64,000 bases of DNA from Skermanella sp. TT6 (GCF_016653635.2 NZ_CP067420.1:3798501-3862500), one strand, 5' to 3'. Positions 1 to 8,763 are shown, counted from the first letter of the stretch. Translations and numbers: made by a program. Notes: generated by a model from the letters alone, not told the origin.

Positions 1-1
1 C

Positions 2-94
2 CGCGACTACCCCGGCTGGAGCCAGCGCTACGATCTGCGCCGGATCATGGAAGACATCTTCGAGGGCTGCCGGGAGCAGTCTCCGGCCGGATAG
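2..94 (+). CDS. C-terminal fragment, probable NAD-dependent epimerase/dehydratase
   Basis: Only the last 30 codons lie in the window; the gene begins to the left of base 1 and stops at the TAG at 92-94. The visible tail contains PGWSQRYDLRRIMEDIFEG, which is the style of C-terminal helix found in extended SDR sugar-nucleotide epimerases and dehydratases (a Pro-Gly-Trp followed by a hydrophobic helix). That resemblance is weak evidence from so short a piece, and another SDR or an unrelated enzyme is possible. It is followed by a dispersed palindromic repeat rather than by another gene on the same strand. Confidence 0.4.
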   Translation, partial: RDYPGWSQRYDLRRIMEDIFEGCREQSPAG

Positions 95-112
95 GCGCCC
101 CCCCAGGGCTGT

Positions 113-305
113 ACCCGATCAGGTCGATCCGCCCGAGACAGCCGATCCGATGCGTTGCGCCATGGGCGCAACCTACGATCGTCGGCCCGCATCACCTCCG
201 ACCTGCATCGAGCCGTAGGTTGCGCCCATGGCGCAACACAGCGCGGCGAGTGGAACGGCCGGCTGCGAGGACCGGAGCGGTTCAACCTGATCGGGGACCG
301 CTCTA
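113..305. repeat. Dispersed palindromic element, family A, copy 1
   Basis: This intergenic element fills most of the gap between two convergent genes. Its core is a perfect inverted repeat with 24-bp arms at 154-177 and 214-237, and each arm itself contains the palindrome GTTGCGCCATGGGCGCAAC. Flanking sequence on both sides is also conserved with copy 3 at 51341-51535, which is in the opposite orientation; a shorter copy lies at 42678-42785. No coding potential is evident. It looks like a REP/MITE-type non-autonomous repeat; no cognate transposase is in the window. Confidence 0.8.
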
Positions 306-314
306 TCGCGCTCC

Positions 315-1142
315 CTACCGCGCCGCCGGCGCGCCGGCGGCCGGCGGGGCCGCCTGCCCGTCGCGAAGCCGCTTCAGGTTGTCCTCGGCGGCCCGGGCGC
401 TGGTGGTGTCGGGATCGATCCGCATGACCGAGTTCCAGTCGGCCTTCGCCCCCTCCGCGTTGCCGGTCACCGCGCGCAGGTTGCCGCGCAGCAGCAGCGC
501 TTCCGGGTTCGACGGTTCGAGCTGCAGGGCGACGCCGACATCGTCGAGCGCCTTGCTGTCGTTGCCCAGCGCCCGATAGGCCCCGGCGCGGTAGAGGTAG
601 GCGTCGGCCCGCCGCGGCGCCAGGTCGATCGCCCGATCCAGGTCCTCGATCGCTTCCCAGTAGCGCTGGGCCTCGGCCCGGGCGAAGGCCCGGTCGATCA
701 TCAGCTCCGGGTCGCGGGGGCTGTAGCCCAGCGCCTGGGTGTAGGATCTTTCCGCCTTGGCCGTGTCGCCCGCCCGGAGCCAGGCCCAGCCGGCGCGGGC
801 CAGCAGGCTCGACGCCCCTTCCGGCGTATCCTTGCCGAGGGTCGGCACGAGCTCTTCCAGCCGCGTCGCCGCCGCCTGGAACTGACCCTGGTGGAACAGC
901 GCCATCGCCTGGCACAGGCGCGCCATGTCGCCGCCGCCGCGGTCCTCCCAGGTCAGGGCGCTGTCGAAGGCCGCGTCGGGCCGCTTCTCCGCCAGCTGCA
1001 TGCAGGCGGCCGCCTCGCGGGCATGCTCGACCGCCTGGCGGTCGGCGGCGGCGGCGGGACCCGCCGCCAGGATCGCGAGCACGGCCAGCGCCGGCAAGCG
1101 GCGGGTGGCGGGACGGTTCGGGGGAACATTGTATCTGGTCAT
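315..1142 (-). CDS. Exported tetratricopeptide-repeat protein
   Basis: The 275-aa product begins with a basic stretch and a hydrophobic segment (ALAVLAILAAGPAAA, residues about 18-33) that reads as a Sec signal peptide, so it is probably periplasmic. From about residue 110 to 265 there are three to four TPR-like helical repeats with the usual spaced A, G, Y and P residues (for example AIEDLDRAIDLAPRRADAYL). The tail is rich in Ala and Pro. TPR proteins are scaffolds for protein-protein contacts; the partner here cannot be told. I chose the ATG at 1142 because it directly precedes the signal peptide; a start at 1187 would add 15 residues that hide it. It is divergent from the SDR gene at 1193. 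Confidence 0.75.
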   Translation of the reverse strand: MTRYNVPPNRPATRRLPALAVLAILAAGPAAAADRQAVEHAREAAACMQLAEKRPDAAFDSALTWEDRGGGDMARLCQAMALFHQGQFQAAATRLEELVPTLGKDTPEGASSLLARAGWAWLRAGDTAKAERSYTQALGYSPRDPELMIDRAFARAEAQRYWEAIEDLDRAIDLAPRRADAYLYRAGAYRALGNDSKALDDVGVALQLEPSNPEALLLRGNLRAVTGNAEGAKADWNSVMRIDPDTTSARAAEDNLKRLRDGQAAPPAAGAPAAR

Positions 1143-1192
1143 GGTGGCCCTTAAGTTCGGGCCTGGAGTTTCCGAGCGCAAGGCCAACCATC

Positions 1193-2104
1193 ATGCAGCA
1201 ACCGCAAACGCCCCGACTCTTCTGCTTCGGTCTGGGCTTCAGCCCGCTGGCCTTCATCGACCTCGTCCGGCGCGAGCATGGGCCCGAAGGCTGGCATGTC
1301 GCCGGCACCACGCGCAGCCCGGACAAGGCCGCCGCCCTCTCCGCGCGCGGCATCGGGACGCACCTGTTCGACCGCGGCCGGCCGCTGGACGATGCCGCCG
1401 CGGCCCTCGCCGGAACGACCCACCTCCTGACCGCCGTGCCGCCCGATGCCGACGGCGATCCGGTGCTCGACCACCACGCGGCCGACATCGCGGCGCTGAT
1501 GCCGGGACTGCGCTGGGCCGGCTACCTGTCCACGACGGGAGTCTACGGCGACCATGGCGGCGCCTGGGTGGACGAATCGACGCCCCTCCGGCCGACCGGC
1601 CGCCGCCAGAAGCAGCGGGCCGAGGCCGAGCAGGCGTGGCTCCGGCTGTGGCACGACCATGGGGTTCCGGTCCACCTGTTCCGCCTGGCCGGCATCTACG
1701 GTCCCGGCCGCAGCGTGATCGACAGCGTGCGCAATGGGACCGCGCGCCGCATCGACAAGCCGGGGCAGGTCTTCAGCCGCATCCATGTGGACGATATCGC
1801 GCGGACGCTGCGCGCCTCGATCGACCGGCCCAACCCCGGCGCCGCCTACAACCTGTGCGACGACAATCCGGCCCCTGGGCACGAGGTGACGGCCTTCGCC
1901 TGCGAGCTGCTGGGCGTCCAGCCGCCGCCTCTGGTGCCGTTCGACCAGGCCGAGCTGTCGCCCATGGCGGCCAGCTTCTATGCGGACAACAAGAAGGTGC
2001 GCAACGGACGGATCAAGGACGAGCTGGGCGTCGCCCTGAAATACCCGGACTACCGCCCGGCGCTGCGCGACCAACTGCGGCAGGAGGGACATACGGCGGA
2101 CTGA
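1193..2104 (+). CDS. YeeZ-like SDR family NAD(P)-dependent oxidoreductase
   Basis: The 303-aa protein has a Rossmann start with a glycine-rich turn (CFGLGFSPLAF, residues 11-21), a following TTRSPDKAAAL segment, and the YLSTTGVYGDHGG motif that marks the atypical extended SDRs of the YeeZ group. RLAGIYGPGRS and IHVDDIARTL near the middle and YNLCDDNPAP further on match sugar-nucleotide epimerase-like folds. The classical Tyr-x-x-x-Lys pair is not evident, as in many atypical SDRs. The substrate is unknown. It stands alone, divergent from the TPR gene and separated from the next gene by 113 bp. Confidence 0.8.
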   Translation: MQQPQTPRLFCFGLGFSPLAFIDLVRREHGPEGWHVAGTTRSPDKAAALSARGIGTHLFDRGRPLDDAAAALAGTTHLLTAVPPDADGDPVLDHHAADIAALMPGLRWAGYLSTTGVYGDHGGAWVDESTPLRPTGRRQKQRAEAEQAWLRLWHDHGVPVHLFRLAGIYGPGRSVIDSVRNGTARRIDKPGQVFSRIHVDDIARTLRASIDRPNPGAAYNLCDDNPAPGHEVTAFACELLGVQPPPLVPFDQAELSPMAASFYADNKKVRNGRIKDELGVALKYPDYRPALRDQLRQEGHTAD

Positions 2105-2217
2105 CCGCAAGCGTTCCGCCTCCATACGGAAGCATACTAACAACCCGCGTCGTCATGCCGCAGATGGAGTCCATGGGCATCCGACCGGATGGCCATGCAG
2201 ATCCGGGAGGCCGCGAC

Positions 2218-3558
2218 ATGGCCGCGAGCGAAATCATCGGCAGGATAACCACCGGTCTCTACAGCCTCCTGGCGGAGGACGAACGCCCGGCCCCGCCCCC
2301 CGCCGGGGCCGCTCCCGCCGCCTCGTCCGCTCCGATGGGCTGTAGCTCTCCATCGGACTTCACGGTGGAACTGGCGCGCCTGCTGGCGGGCAATCCCAAG
2401 GCAACCGCCGGGCGGATCCACCTGATCGGCCTCGAACCCATCCGGGCTCGGCTGGGCGACCGGTGGCCCCGGCTGCAGGACGGCATCCATCTCCTTGCAT
2501 CGAAGGCGATCTCCCAGCACCTGGCACCGGACGACGTGTTCTGCCGCTACGGCGCGCTCGACTACCTGATCGCCTTCGCCCACCTCGGCCCGGAGGCCGC
2601 CCGGCTGAAGTCGGTCGCCATCGCCCAGTCCCTCTACAGGCATTTCCTCGGGGACGAGGATCTCGACGGGATCGTGATCCGGTCGGCGGTCGGGCGGCTG
2701 GACGGCAGCGTCGTGTTCGAGGAGCAGTCGCTTCAGGATATCCTGGGCGCGATGGCGACCGGCCTCGGTCCGCTGGCCGCCCAGCCCAACCCCGCGCTGG
2801 GATTGAACCGGCCGGGCCGCGACCTGCGTCTCGACTGGCGGTACCGCCCGGTGCTGGACAGGCGCCACAACGTGCTGTCGACATGGTGCTGCATTCCGGT
2901 GACCCGGCCGGCCGCGGGTCCGCCGGTGGAGGGGTACGCGGTGCTCGGCGGCGATGCCGGCGCTCACCGCTTCGCCGAACTGGACCGCATGACCCTCGGC
3001 CATGCGCTCGCCGACCTCGACGACCTGCTGGCCAACCGGTTCAGCGTCTTCGTCAATGCGCCGGTGCATTTCGAAAGCCTGTGCGCCCGCAGCACCCGGA
3101 GCGGCATCCTCGACCTGCTGAACGGTACCGACTCGACGATACGGCGCTTCCTGGTGCTGGAGATGTACGGGGTGCCCGGCGACATCTCGCGGACCCGCCT
3201 GCTCGATCTCGCCGGCATGCTGCGCCCCTTCTGCCGCTCTATCCTGCTGGCGGCCGATCCGCAGGCCCGCGGCATCGTCCATGCCCGGGAATGCGGGCTG
3301 CACGGCGTCAGCTTCGATCTTTCCGGCGGTCCCTGCACCGGCTTCTCCGGCACTTTCGACCGGACCTGCCGGGCGCTCGAACATGCCGGCACGCGCGTGG
3401 CCCTCGTCGGCATCCAAACCATCGAGCAGGCCCGGGCCGCAGCATCCGCCGGAGTGACCTATCTGGGCGGCCCCCGCATCGGCCCGCCCGCGGAAGTGCC
3501 GGCGAACATGGTCCGGTATGACTGGAACGATCTGCTGGCGGAGCGATGCACCCATTAA
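2218..3558 (+). CDS. Degenerate EAL-domain-like signalling protein
   Basis: The 446-aa product resembles the GGDEF/EAL regulatory proteins but lacks recognisable catalytic motifs. The region around residues 105-150 (FCRYGALDYLIAFAHLGPE) sits where a GGDEF-like fold would be, without GGDEF. The C-terminal 200 residues follow an EAL barrel pattern: FLVLEMYGVP, a helix with CRSILLAADPQARG, and a terminal ALVGIQTIEQARAAASAGVT followed by YLGG. There is no EAL signature, so it is likely a non-catalytic c-di-GMP sensor or a scaffold; that is inference. The ATG at 2218 is chosen because GGGAGG lies 7 bases upstream; earlier in-frame ATGs at 2155, 2164 and 2173 have no such site. Confidence 0.6.
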   Translation: MAASEIIGRITTGLYSLLAEDERPAPPPAGAAPAASSAPMGCSSPSDFTVELARLLAGNPKATAGRIHLIGLEPIRARLGDRWPRLQDGIHLLASKAISQHLAPDDVFCRYGALDYLIAFAHLGPEAARLKSVAIAQSLYRHFLGDEDLDGIVIRSAVGRLDGSVVFEEQSLQDILGAMATGLGPLAAQPNPALGLNRPGRDLRLDWRYRPVLDRRHNVLSTWCCIPVTRPAAGPPVEGYAVLGGDAGAHRFAELDRMTLGHALADLDDLLANRFSVFVNAPVHFESLCARSTRSGILDLLNGTDSTIRRFLVLEMYGVPGDISRTRLLDLAGMLRPFCRSILLAADPQARGIVHARECGLHGVSFDLSGGPCTGFSGTFDRTCRALEHAGTRVALVGIQTIEQARAAASAGVTYLGGPRIGPPAEVPANMVRYDWNDLLAERCTH

Positions 3559-3579
3559 AACTAAATCGTAATCTCTTTA

Positions 3580-3594
3580 GCGGCAGAATGCCGC
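3580..3594 (+). terminator. Short stem-loop after the EAL-like gene
   Basis: GCGGCA and TGCCGC form a 6-bp stem with a 3-base loop, 22 bases past the stop codon. There is no T-run, so a terminator role is only possible. The surrounding AT-rich stretch also has to carry the promoter for the small gene at 3673. Confidence 0.3.
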
Positions 3595-3672
3595 ATGGCA
3601 CTAAACCGATCGGTAAAATGCAAAACGTCACAAACATGCATTAAGCTGGCTTCTCAATAAGGAGGAAATGCC

Positions 3673-3867
3673 ATGCAAAAAGAAACTTCCCGACCGGTCT
3701 TCCTGATACTCGGCACGTCCGATGGGCACGGCACGATGGACCATCGGATCCTTGAACTGCCCAGCCAGGTCGCCGGGGATATCGTGGCCCGGGACCTCCA
3801 GTCCCGGCTCGGCAGCGCCGGAAAGGCCGACCGCACCTATTTCCGAGTGGTTCCCGCGTCGGCATGA
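3673..3867 (+). CDS. Small hypothetical protein (64 aa)
   Basis: I do not recognise this 64-residue protein. It is likely real because a strong ribosome site, GGAGGA, lies 6 bases upstream of the ATG, and because it has its own AT-rich leader of about 110 bp. The sequence is soluble and mixed (QKETSRPVFLILGTSDGHG at the start, ending ADRTYFRVVPASA). There is no signal peptide, membrane segment or Cys motif. The next gene is the Xre antitoxin 82 bp downstream, but nothing ties the two functionally. Confidence 0.6.
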   Translation: MQKETSRPVFLILGTSDGHGTMDHRILELPSQVAGDIVARDLQSRLGSAGKADRTYFRVVPASA

Positions 3868-3949
3868 TACCTCCGCTTGATGGGTTCGGGATTTCGCCTT
3901 AAGCTCTCAGGCCGCCGCGCCCCGTGGCTGTCGGCCGAGAGGTTGAGGT

Positions 3950-4381
3950 ATGATCAGCGCCGCTCAGGTGATCGCCCTTCTTGGGGGCGAAAAGACCGTT
4001 GGCCGCACGCTTTCCAGTGACCTGGACATCGCGCGCCTGGTTCGCGACGGCCTGCCGGTTGACGTGATCGACCATTTGCTTGAGCTCCAGGCGATCAGCC
4101 AGGCCGAGTTGGATCGCATCGTGGCACCGCCCAAGGTCATGGCCGAACGGCGGCGCAAGAATCGCCTGACGCCCGAGCAGTCCGGGCGGGTGGTCCGCAT
4201 CGCCCGCGTGATCGCGGACGCGACGGAGACCTTCCGCTCCCGGGAGAAGGCGCTGACCTGGCTCCGCCGGCCGTCCAGGGCCCTGGAGGACGAGGCGCCC
4301 TTCGATCTTCTCGATACCGAGGAGGGGGCGCGGCTGGTGGAACATCTGCTCGGCCGCATCGCCCACGGCCTGGCCGCCTGA
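3950..4381 (+). CDS. Xre/MbcA/ParS-type antitoxin of a RES toxin
   Basis: This 143-aa protein has the architecture of the Xre-like antitoxins paired with RES toxins. An N-terminal helical DNA-binding part (AAQVIALLGGEKTVGRTLSS) is followed by NRLTPEQSGRVVRIARVIADA and a C-terminal toxin-binding domain with ALTWLRRPSRALEDEAPFDLLDTEEGA, the DUF2384 signature. Its TGA overlaps the toxin ATG by one base (TGATG at 4379-4383), so the two are translationally coupled. In the family, antitoxin and toxin together repress their own promoter. GAGGT sits just upstream of the ATG. Confidence 0.88.
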   Translation: MISAAQVIALLGGEKTVGRTLSSDLDIARLVRDGLPVDVIDHLLELQAISQAELDRIVAPPKVMAERRRKNRLTPEQSGRVVRIARVIADATETFRSREKALTWLRRPSRALEDEAPFDLLDTEEGARLVEHLLGRIAHGLAA

Positions 4382-4800
4382 TGCGAGTCTGGCGCCTGAC
4401 CCGCCTTCCCTTCGCCGACCTGTCCGGTGCCGGCGCCGAACTTCTCGGCGGCCGGTGGACGTCGCCGCGGACGCCGGTGGTCTATGCCGCCATGGACGCG
4501 GCGCTCGCCGCGCTGGAACTGCGCGCCAACCTGGACCTGGATTTCTCGCTGGTGCCGGACGACTACGTCCTGCTCGGCATCGACACCAACTATCTCGGTT
4601 TCGAGGATGCGCCCCACCTGGATGGCCGGGATGCCTGCCGTGCCTTCGGGGACCGCTGGCTGTCCGAGGGGCGCTCCGCCCTGCTGCGCGTCCCCTCGGC
4701 CATCATGCCGGAAAGCCACAATATCCTGATCAACCCGCGCCACCGCGACGCGCGCCACGCCCGCATCGCCTGCCAGAGGCCCTGGCGCCCCTGCGCCTGA
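4381..4800 (+). CDS. RES-domain NAD+-degrading toxin
   Basis: This is the toxin partner of the Xre antitoxin. RES proteins degrade NAD+ (NAD+ phosphorylase/glycohydrolase activity) and stop growth when released. The family residues are visible: Arg25 in GGRW, Glu46 in ALAALELRA and a Ser near 106 in VPSAIMPESHNILINPRH. At 139 aa it is near normal length, but the extreme C-terminus reads ARIACQRPWRPCA and lacks the usual final FDPRL-like motif, so the last few residues may have been changed by a small deletion or frameshift. Activity may still be retained. Confidence 0.85.
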   Translation: MRVWRLTRLPFADLSGAGAELLGGRWTSPRTPVVYAAMDAALAALELRANLDLDFSLVPDDYVLLGIDTNYLGFEDAPHLDGRDACRAFGDRWLSEGRSALLRVPSAIMPESHNILINPRHRDARHARIACQRPWRPCA

Positions 4801-4834
4801 GCGGCGGATACCCAACGGAACCACGGAGCACCCC

Positions 4835-5815
4835 ATGACCACCGCCCGCATGATCCGCATCACGGAGTTCGGATCGCCCGACGCGATGCGCCTCGAAACG
4901 GCCGAGTTGCCGCCGCCGGGTCCCGGCGAGGCTCAGGTCCGGCAGACCGCGGTCGGTTTCAACTATATCGACGTCTACCAGCGCAAGGGCGTCTACCCCC
5001 TTCCGCTGCCGACCGGACTCGGTCACGAGGCGGCCGGCGTGGTCGAGGCGGTCGGGCCGGAGGTCGCGGACCTCGAAGTGGGCGACCGCGTCGCCTACAT
5101 GAACGCCGGGCTGGGCGCCTATGCCGACATCCGGAACGTTCCGGCCGCGAAACTGGTGAAGATCCCGGCGGAAGTGACCGACGAGCAAGCGGCGTCCCTG
5201 CTGTTCAAGGGCCTGACCGCCCAGTATCTCCTGAAGAAGACCCATGCCGTGCAGCCCGGCGACATGGTGCTGGTCCACGCCGCGGCCGGCGGCGTCGGGC
5301 AGATCCTGTGCCGCTGGGCCAAGGCTTTGGGCGCCGAGGTCGTCGGTACCGCGGGCTCGGCGGAGAAATGCGCGATCGCCCGGGCCGCCGGCTGCGACGT
5401 CGCGATCGACTACACGGACCCGGACTGGCCGGACAGGCTGCTGAAGGAGACCGGCGGCCGCAAGGCGCGCGTCGTCTATGACTCGGTCGGCCGCGACACC
5501 TTCCTCAAATCGCTCGACTGCGCGGCCCCTTTTGGGCTGGTGGTGGTCTATGGCGCGGCGTCCGGCCCGGCCCCCGCGATCGAGCCGGAACTTCTCAACA
5601 AGAAGGGGAACCTGTTCCTCACCCGGCCGTCGGTCTTCCCGCACAATGCCGATCCGGCTACCTTCCGGGCCAACGCGGCAGACCTGTTCGACGCCATCGC
5701 GGCAGGCATGGTCAAGGTGGATATCGGCCGCCGCTTCCCGCTCGCCGAGGCGGCGAAAGCGCACCGGGCGGCGGAATCCCGCGCCACCACTGGCGCGATC
5801 CTGCTGCTGCCCTGA
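4835..5815 (+). CDS. NADPH:quinone oxidoreductase (zeta-crystallin family)
   Basis: The 326-aa protein belongs to the medium-chain dehydrogenase/reductase superfamily, quinone oxidoreductase branch, which reduces quinones with NADPH in the cytoplasm. Landmarks are GFNYIDVYQRKGVYPLPLPT near residue 45, GLGHEAAGVVEAVGPEV, and the nucleotide site VLVHAAAGGVGQILCRWAKA (about residues 146-165). No zinc-binding cysteines are present, as expected for QOR. GGAGCACCCC precedes the ATG at good spacing. It is convergent with lepA and shares a terminator with it. Confidence 0.9.
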   Translation: MTTARMIRITEFGSPDAMRLETAELPPPGPGEAQVRQTAVGFNYIDVYQRKGVYPLPLPTGLGHEAAGVVEAVGPEVADLEVGDRVAYMNAGLGAYADIRNVPAAKLVKIPAEVTDEQAASLLFKGLTAQYLLKKTHAVQPGDMVLVHAAAGGVGQILCRWAKALGAEVVGTAGSAEKCAIARAAGCDVAIDYTDPDWPDRLLKETGGRKARVVYDSVGRDTFLKSLDCAAPFGLVVVYGAASGPAPAIEPELLNKKGNLFLTRPSVFPHNADPATFRANAADLFDAIAAGMVKVDIGRRFPLAEAAKAHRAAESRATTGAILLLP

Positions 5816-5822
5816 CGTAGAG

Positions 5823-5849
5823 ACCGCCCCCGGCTTGGCCGGGGGCGGT
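5823..5849. terminator. Bidirectional terminator between qor-like gene and lepA
   Basis: ACCGCCCCCGGC and GCCGGGGGCGGT form a perfect 12-bp stem around a 3-base TTG loop. It lies in the 37-bp gap between two convergent genes, a few bases from both stop codons. The lack of a long T-run is common in GC-rich genomes. Confidence 0.75.
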
Positions 5850-5852
5850 GTC

Positions 5853-7655
5853 TCAGTTGTCGTTCATCTTCAGCGCGGCGATGAAGGCGCTCTGCGGGAT
5901 CTCGACCTGGCCGAACTGGCGCATCCGCTTCTTGCCTTCCTTCTGCTTGTCCAGCAGCTTGCGCTTGCGGCTGATGTCGCCGCCGTAGCACTTGGCAAGG
6001 ACGTCCTTGCGCATCGCGCTGATCGTCTCGCGCGCGATGACCCGGCTGCCGATGGCGGCCTGCACCGCGATCTTGAACATCTGCCGGGGGATCAGCTCCT
6101 TCAGCCGCTCGCACAGGGCACGGCCGCGCTTCTCGGCGGCCGCCCGGTGGACGATGGTGCTCAGCGCGTCCACCGGCTCGGCGTTGACCATGATGGACAG
6201 CTTGACCAGGTCGCCCTCGCGGTACTCGTCCCATTGGTAGTCGAAGCTGGCATAGCCCCGGCTGATGCTCTTCAGCCGGTCGTAGAAGTCGAACACGACC
6301 TCGTTCAGCGGCAGGCGGTAGATCATCATGGCGCGGCTGCCGGCATAGGTCAGTTCGATCTGCTCGCCGCGCCGGTCGGTGCAGAGCTGGAGCACGCTGC
6401 CCAGGTATTCGTCCGGCAGCATGATGGTCGCCTTGATCCAGGGCTCCTCGATCTTGGCGATCCGCACCGGGTCGGGCATGTCGGCCGGATTGTGCAGGTC
6501 CAGGACGCTGCCGTCGTTCATGTGGATCTTGTAGACCACCGACGGCGCCGTGGTGATCAGGTCCAGGTCGAACTCGCGCTCCAGCCGCTCCTGGATGATC
6601 TCCAGGTGGAGCAGGCCCAGGAAGCCGCAGCGGAAGCCGAAGCCCAGCGCCGCCGACGTCTCCGCCTCGAAATGGAAGCTCGCGTCGTTCAGCGCCAGCT
6701 TGCCCAGGCTGTCGCGCAGGTGCTCGAACTGGGCGGCGTCGGTCGGGAACAGGCCGCAGAACACCACCGGCACCGACGGCTTGAAGCCGGCGAGCATCTG
6801 GGTCGCGGGCCGCTTGTCGTCGGTGATGGTATCGCCGACCTTGGTCTCCGTGATGTCCTTCATGCCGGCGGTGATGAAGCCCATCTCGCCGGGGTTCAGC
6901 ACGCCGGTCAGCAGGGGCTTGGGCGTGAAGACGCCGACGCGGTCGATCTCGCGCGCGGCCCCGCTCGCCATCATGCGCATCTTCATGCCGACCTTGAGCT
7001 GGCCGTCGACCACGCGCACCAGGATCACGACGCCCAGGTACGGGTCGTACCAGCTGTCGACCAGCAGCGCCTTGACGGGGCTGTCGAGATCGCCCTTGGG
7101 CGGCGGCAGCCGCTGGACGATCGCCTCCAGCACGTCGGGGATGCCGAGGCCGGTCTTGGCGGAGATCATCACGGCGTCGGACGCGTCCAGTCCGATCACG
7201 TCCTCGATCTGCTCCTTCACCCGGTCCGGCTCGGCCGCGGGAAGGTCGATCTTGTTCAGGACGGGAATGATCTCGTGGTTGTTGTCGATCGCCTGGTAGA
7301 CGTTGGCCAGCGTCTGGGCCTCGACGCCCTGGCTGGCGTCCACCACCAGGATCGATCCCTCGCACGCCGCCAGCGACCGGCTGACCTCGTAGGCGAAGTC
7401 CACGTGGCCGGGGGTGTCCATCAGGTTCAGCTGGTATTGCTGGCCGTCCTTGGCGGTATAGAGCAGGCGCACGGTCTGCGCCTTGATCGTGATCCCGCGC
7501 TCCCGCTCGATGTCCATGCTGTCCAGCACCTGCTCGCGCATCTCCCGCGAGTCCAGGCCCCCGCACATCTGGATCATCCGGTCCGCCAAGGTGGACTTGC
7601 CGTGATCGATATGGGCGATGATGGAGAAGTTACGGATATGCTTGAGGTCGGACAT
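5853..7655 (-). CDS. lepA: Elongation factor 4 (LepA) GTPase
   Basis: This 600-aa translational GTPase back-translocates stalled ribosomes and assists ribosome function under stress. All G motifs are visible: AHIDHGKST (G1, residues 14-22), RGITIKA (G2), DTPGH (G3), NKID (G4) and SAKTG (G5). The LepA-specific C-terminal domain ends with [20 protein letters not shown] and [16 protein letters not shown]. Length matches the family exactly. It appears to be transcribed alone. Confidence 0.98.
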   Translation of the reverse strand: MSDLKHIRNFSIIAHIDHGKSTLADRMIQMCGGLDSREMREQVLDSMDIERERGITIKAQTVRLLYTAKDGQQYQLNLMDTPGHVDFAYEVSRSLAACEGSILVVDASQGVEAQTLANVYQAIDNNHEIIPVLNKIDLPAAEPDRVKEQIEDVIGLDASDAVMISAKTGLGIPDVLEAIVQRLPPPKGDLDSPVKALLVDSWYDPYLGVVILVRVVDGQLKVGMKMRMMASGAAREIDRVGVFTPKPLLTGVLNPGEMGFITAGMKDITETKVGDTITDDKRPATQMLAGFKPSVPVVFCGLFPTDAAQFEHLRDSLGKLALNDASFHFEAETSAALGFGFRCGFLGLLHLEIIQERLEREFDLDLITTAPSVVYKIHMNDGSVLDLHNPADMPDPVRIAKIEEPWIKATIMLPDEYLGSVLQLCTDRRGEQIELTYAGSRAMMIYRLPLNEVVFDFYDRLKSISRGYASFDYQWDEYREGDLVKLSIMVNAEPVDALSTIVHRAAAEKRGRALCERLKELIPRQMFKIAVQAAIGSRVIARETISAMRKDVLAKCYGGDISRKRKLLDKQKEGKKRMRQFGQVEIPQSAFIAALKMNDN

Positions 7656-7904
7656 GCCTGCGCCAAAAACCTGGGGATCAGGGCAGCACCATAGGGCCGA
7701 GGCACGGTCCGCGCAACGGAGACATGTCGATCGTCGCCGCGACGGGTAATTCTGTCCAGGCCCCGGCTGTGTTAACCATGTTATCAGGTGTCAACGACGT
7801 AGCCGGCAGGCGGAGGCGGGAAGCGGCCCGGCCTCCGTTCCGTATCGCGTCCCGTATCGGGGGTCCGCGGGCGACCCCCGCAACGACAGGCGAAAGGTAT
7901 CCGC

Positions 7905-8537
7905 ATGCAGTCGATCAAGCTGAACGAAGCGGTGATGTATTGTTTCGGAACGCCGCTGTTCAAGGCGCGCATCCGCGACCATGCCGCGATGAACGCCGAG
8001 CTGGCGGCCTTCCTCCGGAAGGAGCGCGACGCCACGCCCGATAAGCACATGTCGGCAGTCCGGGGCTGGCAGGGCCGGAAGGACCTGTTCGAACACGATC
8101 ATCCCGCGTTGAACCGGCTGAAGGGCCAGGTGGCCAAGGCCGTGATCGCCGTCACCCAGACCTATTTCGGCCAGGCGCTCGACCCGGCCAAGTGCTTCGT
8201 GAACGGCGAGATGTGGGGAAACATCATCCCGAGCGGCGGCTACACCAAGCTGCACAATCACTCGAAGTCGCATTGGAGCGGCGTCTACTACATCGACGTC
8301 GACCAGACGGAAGGCGATTGGCCGGAGAACGGCTGCATCGAGTTCGTCGATCCCCGCAGCTTCCCCACCGCCTTCCACCACCCGAAATTCTCGATGCTGC
8401 CCAGCCTGACGATCAAGCCGGAGAACGGGCTGATGCTGCTGTTCCCCGGCTGGCTGAACCACTATGTCCACCCCTACCACGGCCCGGCGGAGCGGATCTC
8501 CATCGCCTTCAACGCCATGATCCGCGTCGACGACTGA
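7905..8537 (+). CDS. Putative 2OG-Fe(II) oxygenase (TIGR02466 type)
   Basis: The 210-aa protein matches the group of small putative 2-oxoglutarate/Fe(II) dioxygenases annotated as TIGR02466. The diagnostic stretch is SGGYTKLHNHSKSHWSGVYY (around residues 108-127), which holds candidate iron-ligand histidines, followed by a distal HYVHPYHG and an Arg-x-Ser-x-Ala-x-Asn segment (RISIAFNAMI) that would bind 2-oxoglutarate. The substrate is unknown. GAAAGG lies upstream of the ATG. The leader carries a GGGGGTC/GACCCCC hairpin at 7859-7879 of unknown role; otherwise the 249-bp gap to lepA shows nothing. Confidence 0.82.
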   Translation: MQSIKLNEAVMYCFGTPLFKARIRDHAAMNAELAAFLRKERDATPDKHMSAVRGWQGRKDLFEHDHPALNRLKGQVAKAVIAVTQTYFGQALDPAKCFVNGEMWGNIIPSGGYTKLHNHSKSHWSGVYYIDVDQTEGDWPENGCIEFVDPRSFPTAFHHPKFSMLPSLTIKPENGLMLLFPGWLNHYVHPYHGPAERISIAFNAMIRVDD

Positions 8538-8620
8538 CGGATCGCCGGCTGCCGGCCCGGAGGCGGCCTCGGCAAGGTCCCGCCGTCTGGGGCCGCGCTC
8601 GCAGAGGTCTTCCCAGCAGC

Positions 8621-8762
8621 GGTGCTGCAAGATGGTCCTGACAAGTCCTGCGGAGCGGAGCGCGGTCGGTCGGCCTTCGCCCGCCAGGGCGAACGCCGAC
8701 ACCCTGCGTCAAACGCTCCGGCCATGCTGTCGGCGTCGGCCTTCGGCCGAGGCCGACCTACG
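8621..8762. repeat. Dispersed element, family B, copy 1
   Basis: About 142 bp running from GGTGCTGCAA to CCGACCTACG is closely matched by 27085-27225. The shared parts include TGCGGAGCGGAG, GGTCGGCCTTCGCCC, GCGAACGCCGACACCCTGCG and GGCCTTCGGCCGAGGCCGAC. The element has inverted segments around GGCCTTCG/CGAAGGCC, so it may fold. It lies between the oxygenase gene and a small minus-strand ORF and encodes no convincing protein. Confidence 0.75.
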
Positions 8763-8763
8763 A

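Noticed and set aside
925-2217. N-terminal extension of the EAL-like gene back to 925
   Set aside because: It overlaps the SDR gene in another frame, has shadow composition, and the strong ribosome site points to 2218.
7724-8044. A 106-codon frame before the 2OG oxygenase gene
   Set aside because: It runs into the oxygenase gene out of frame and its second half is Arg/Ala-rich shadow sequence.
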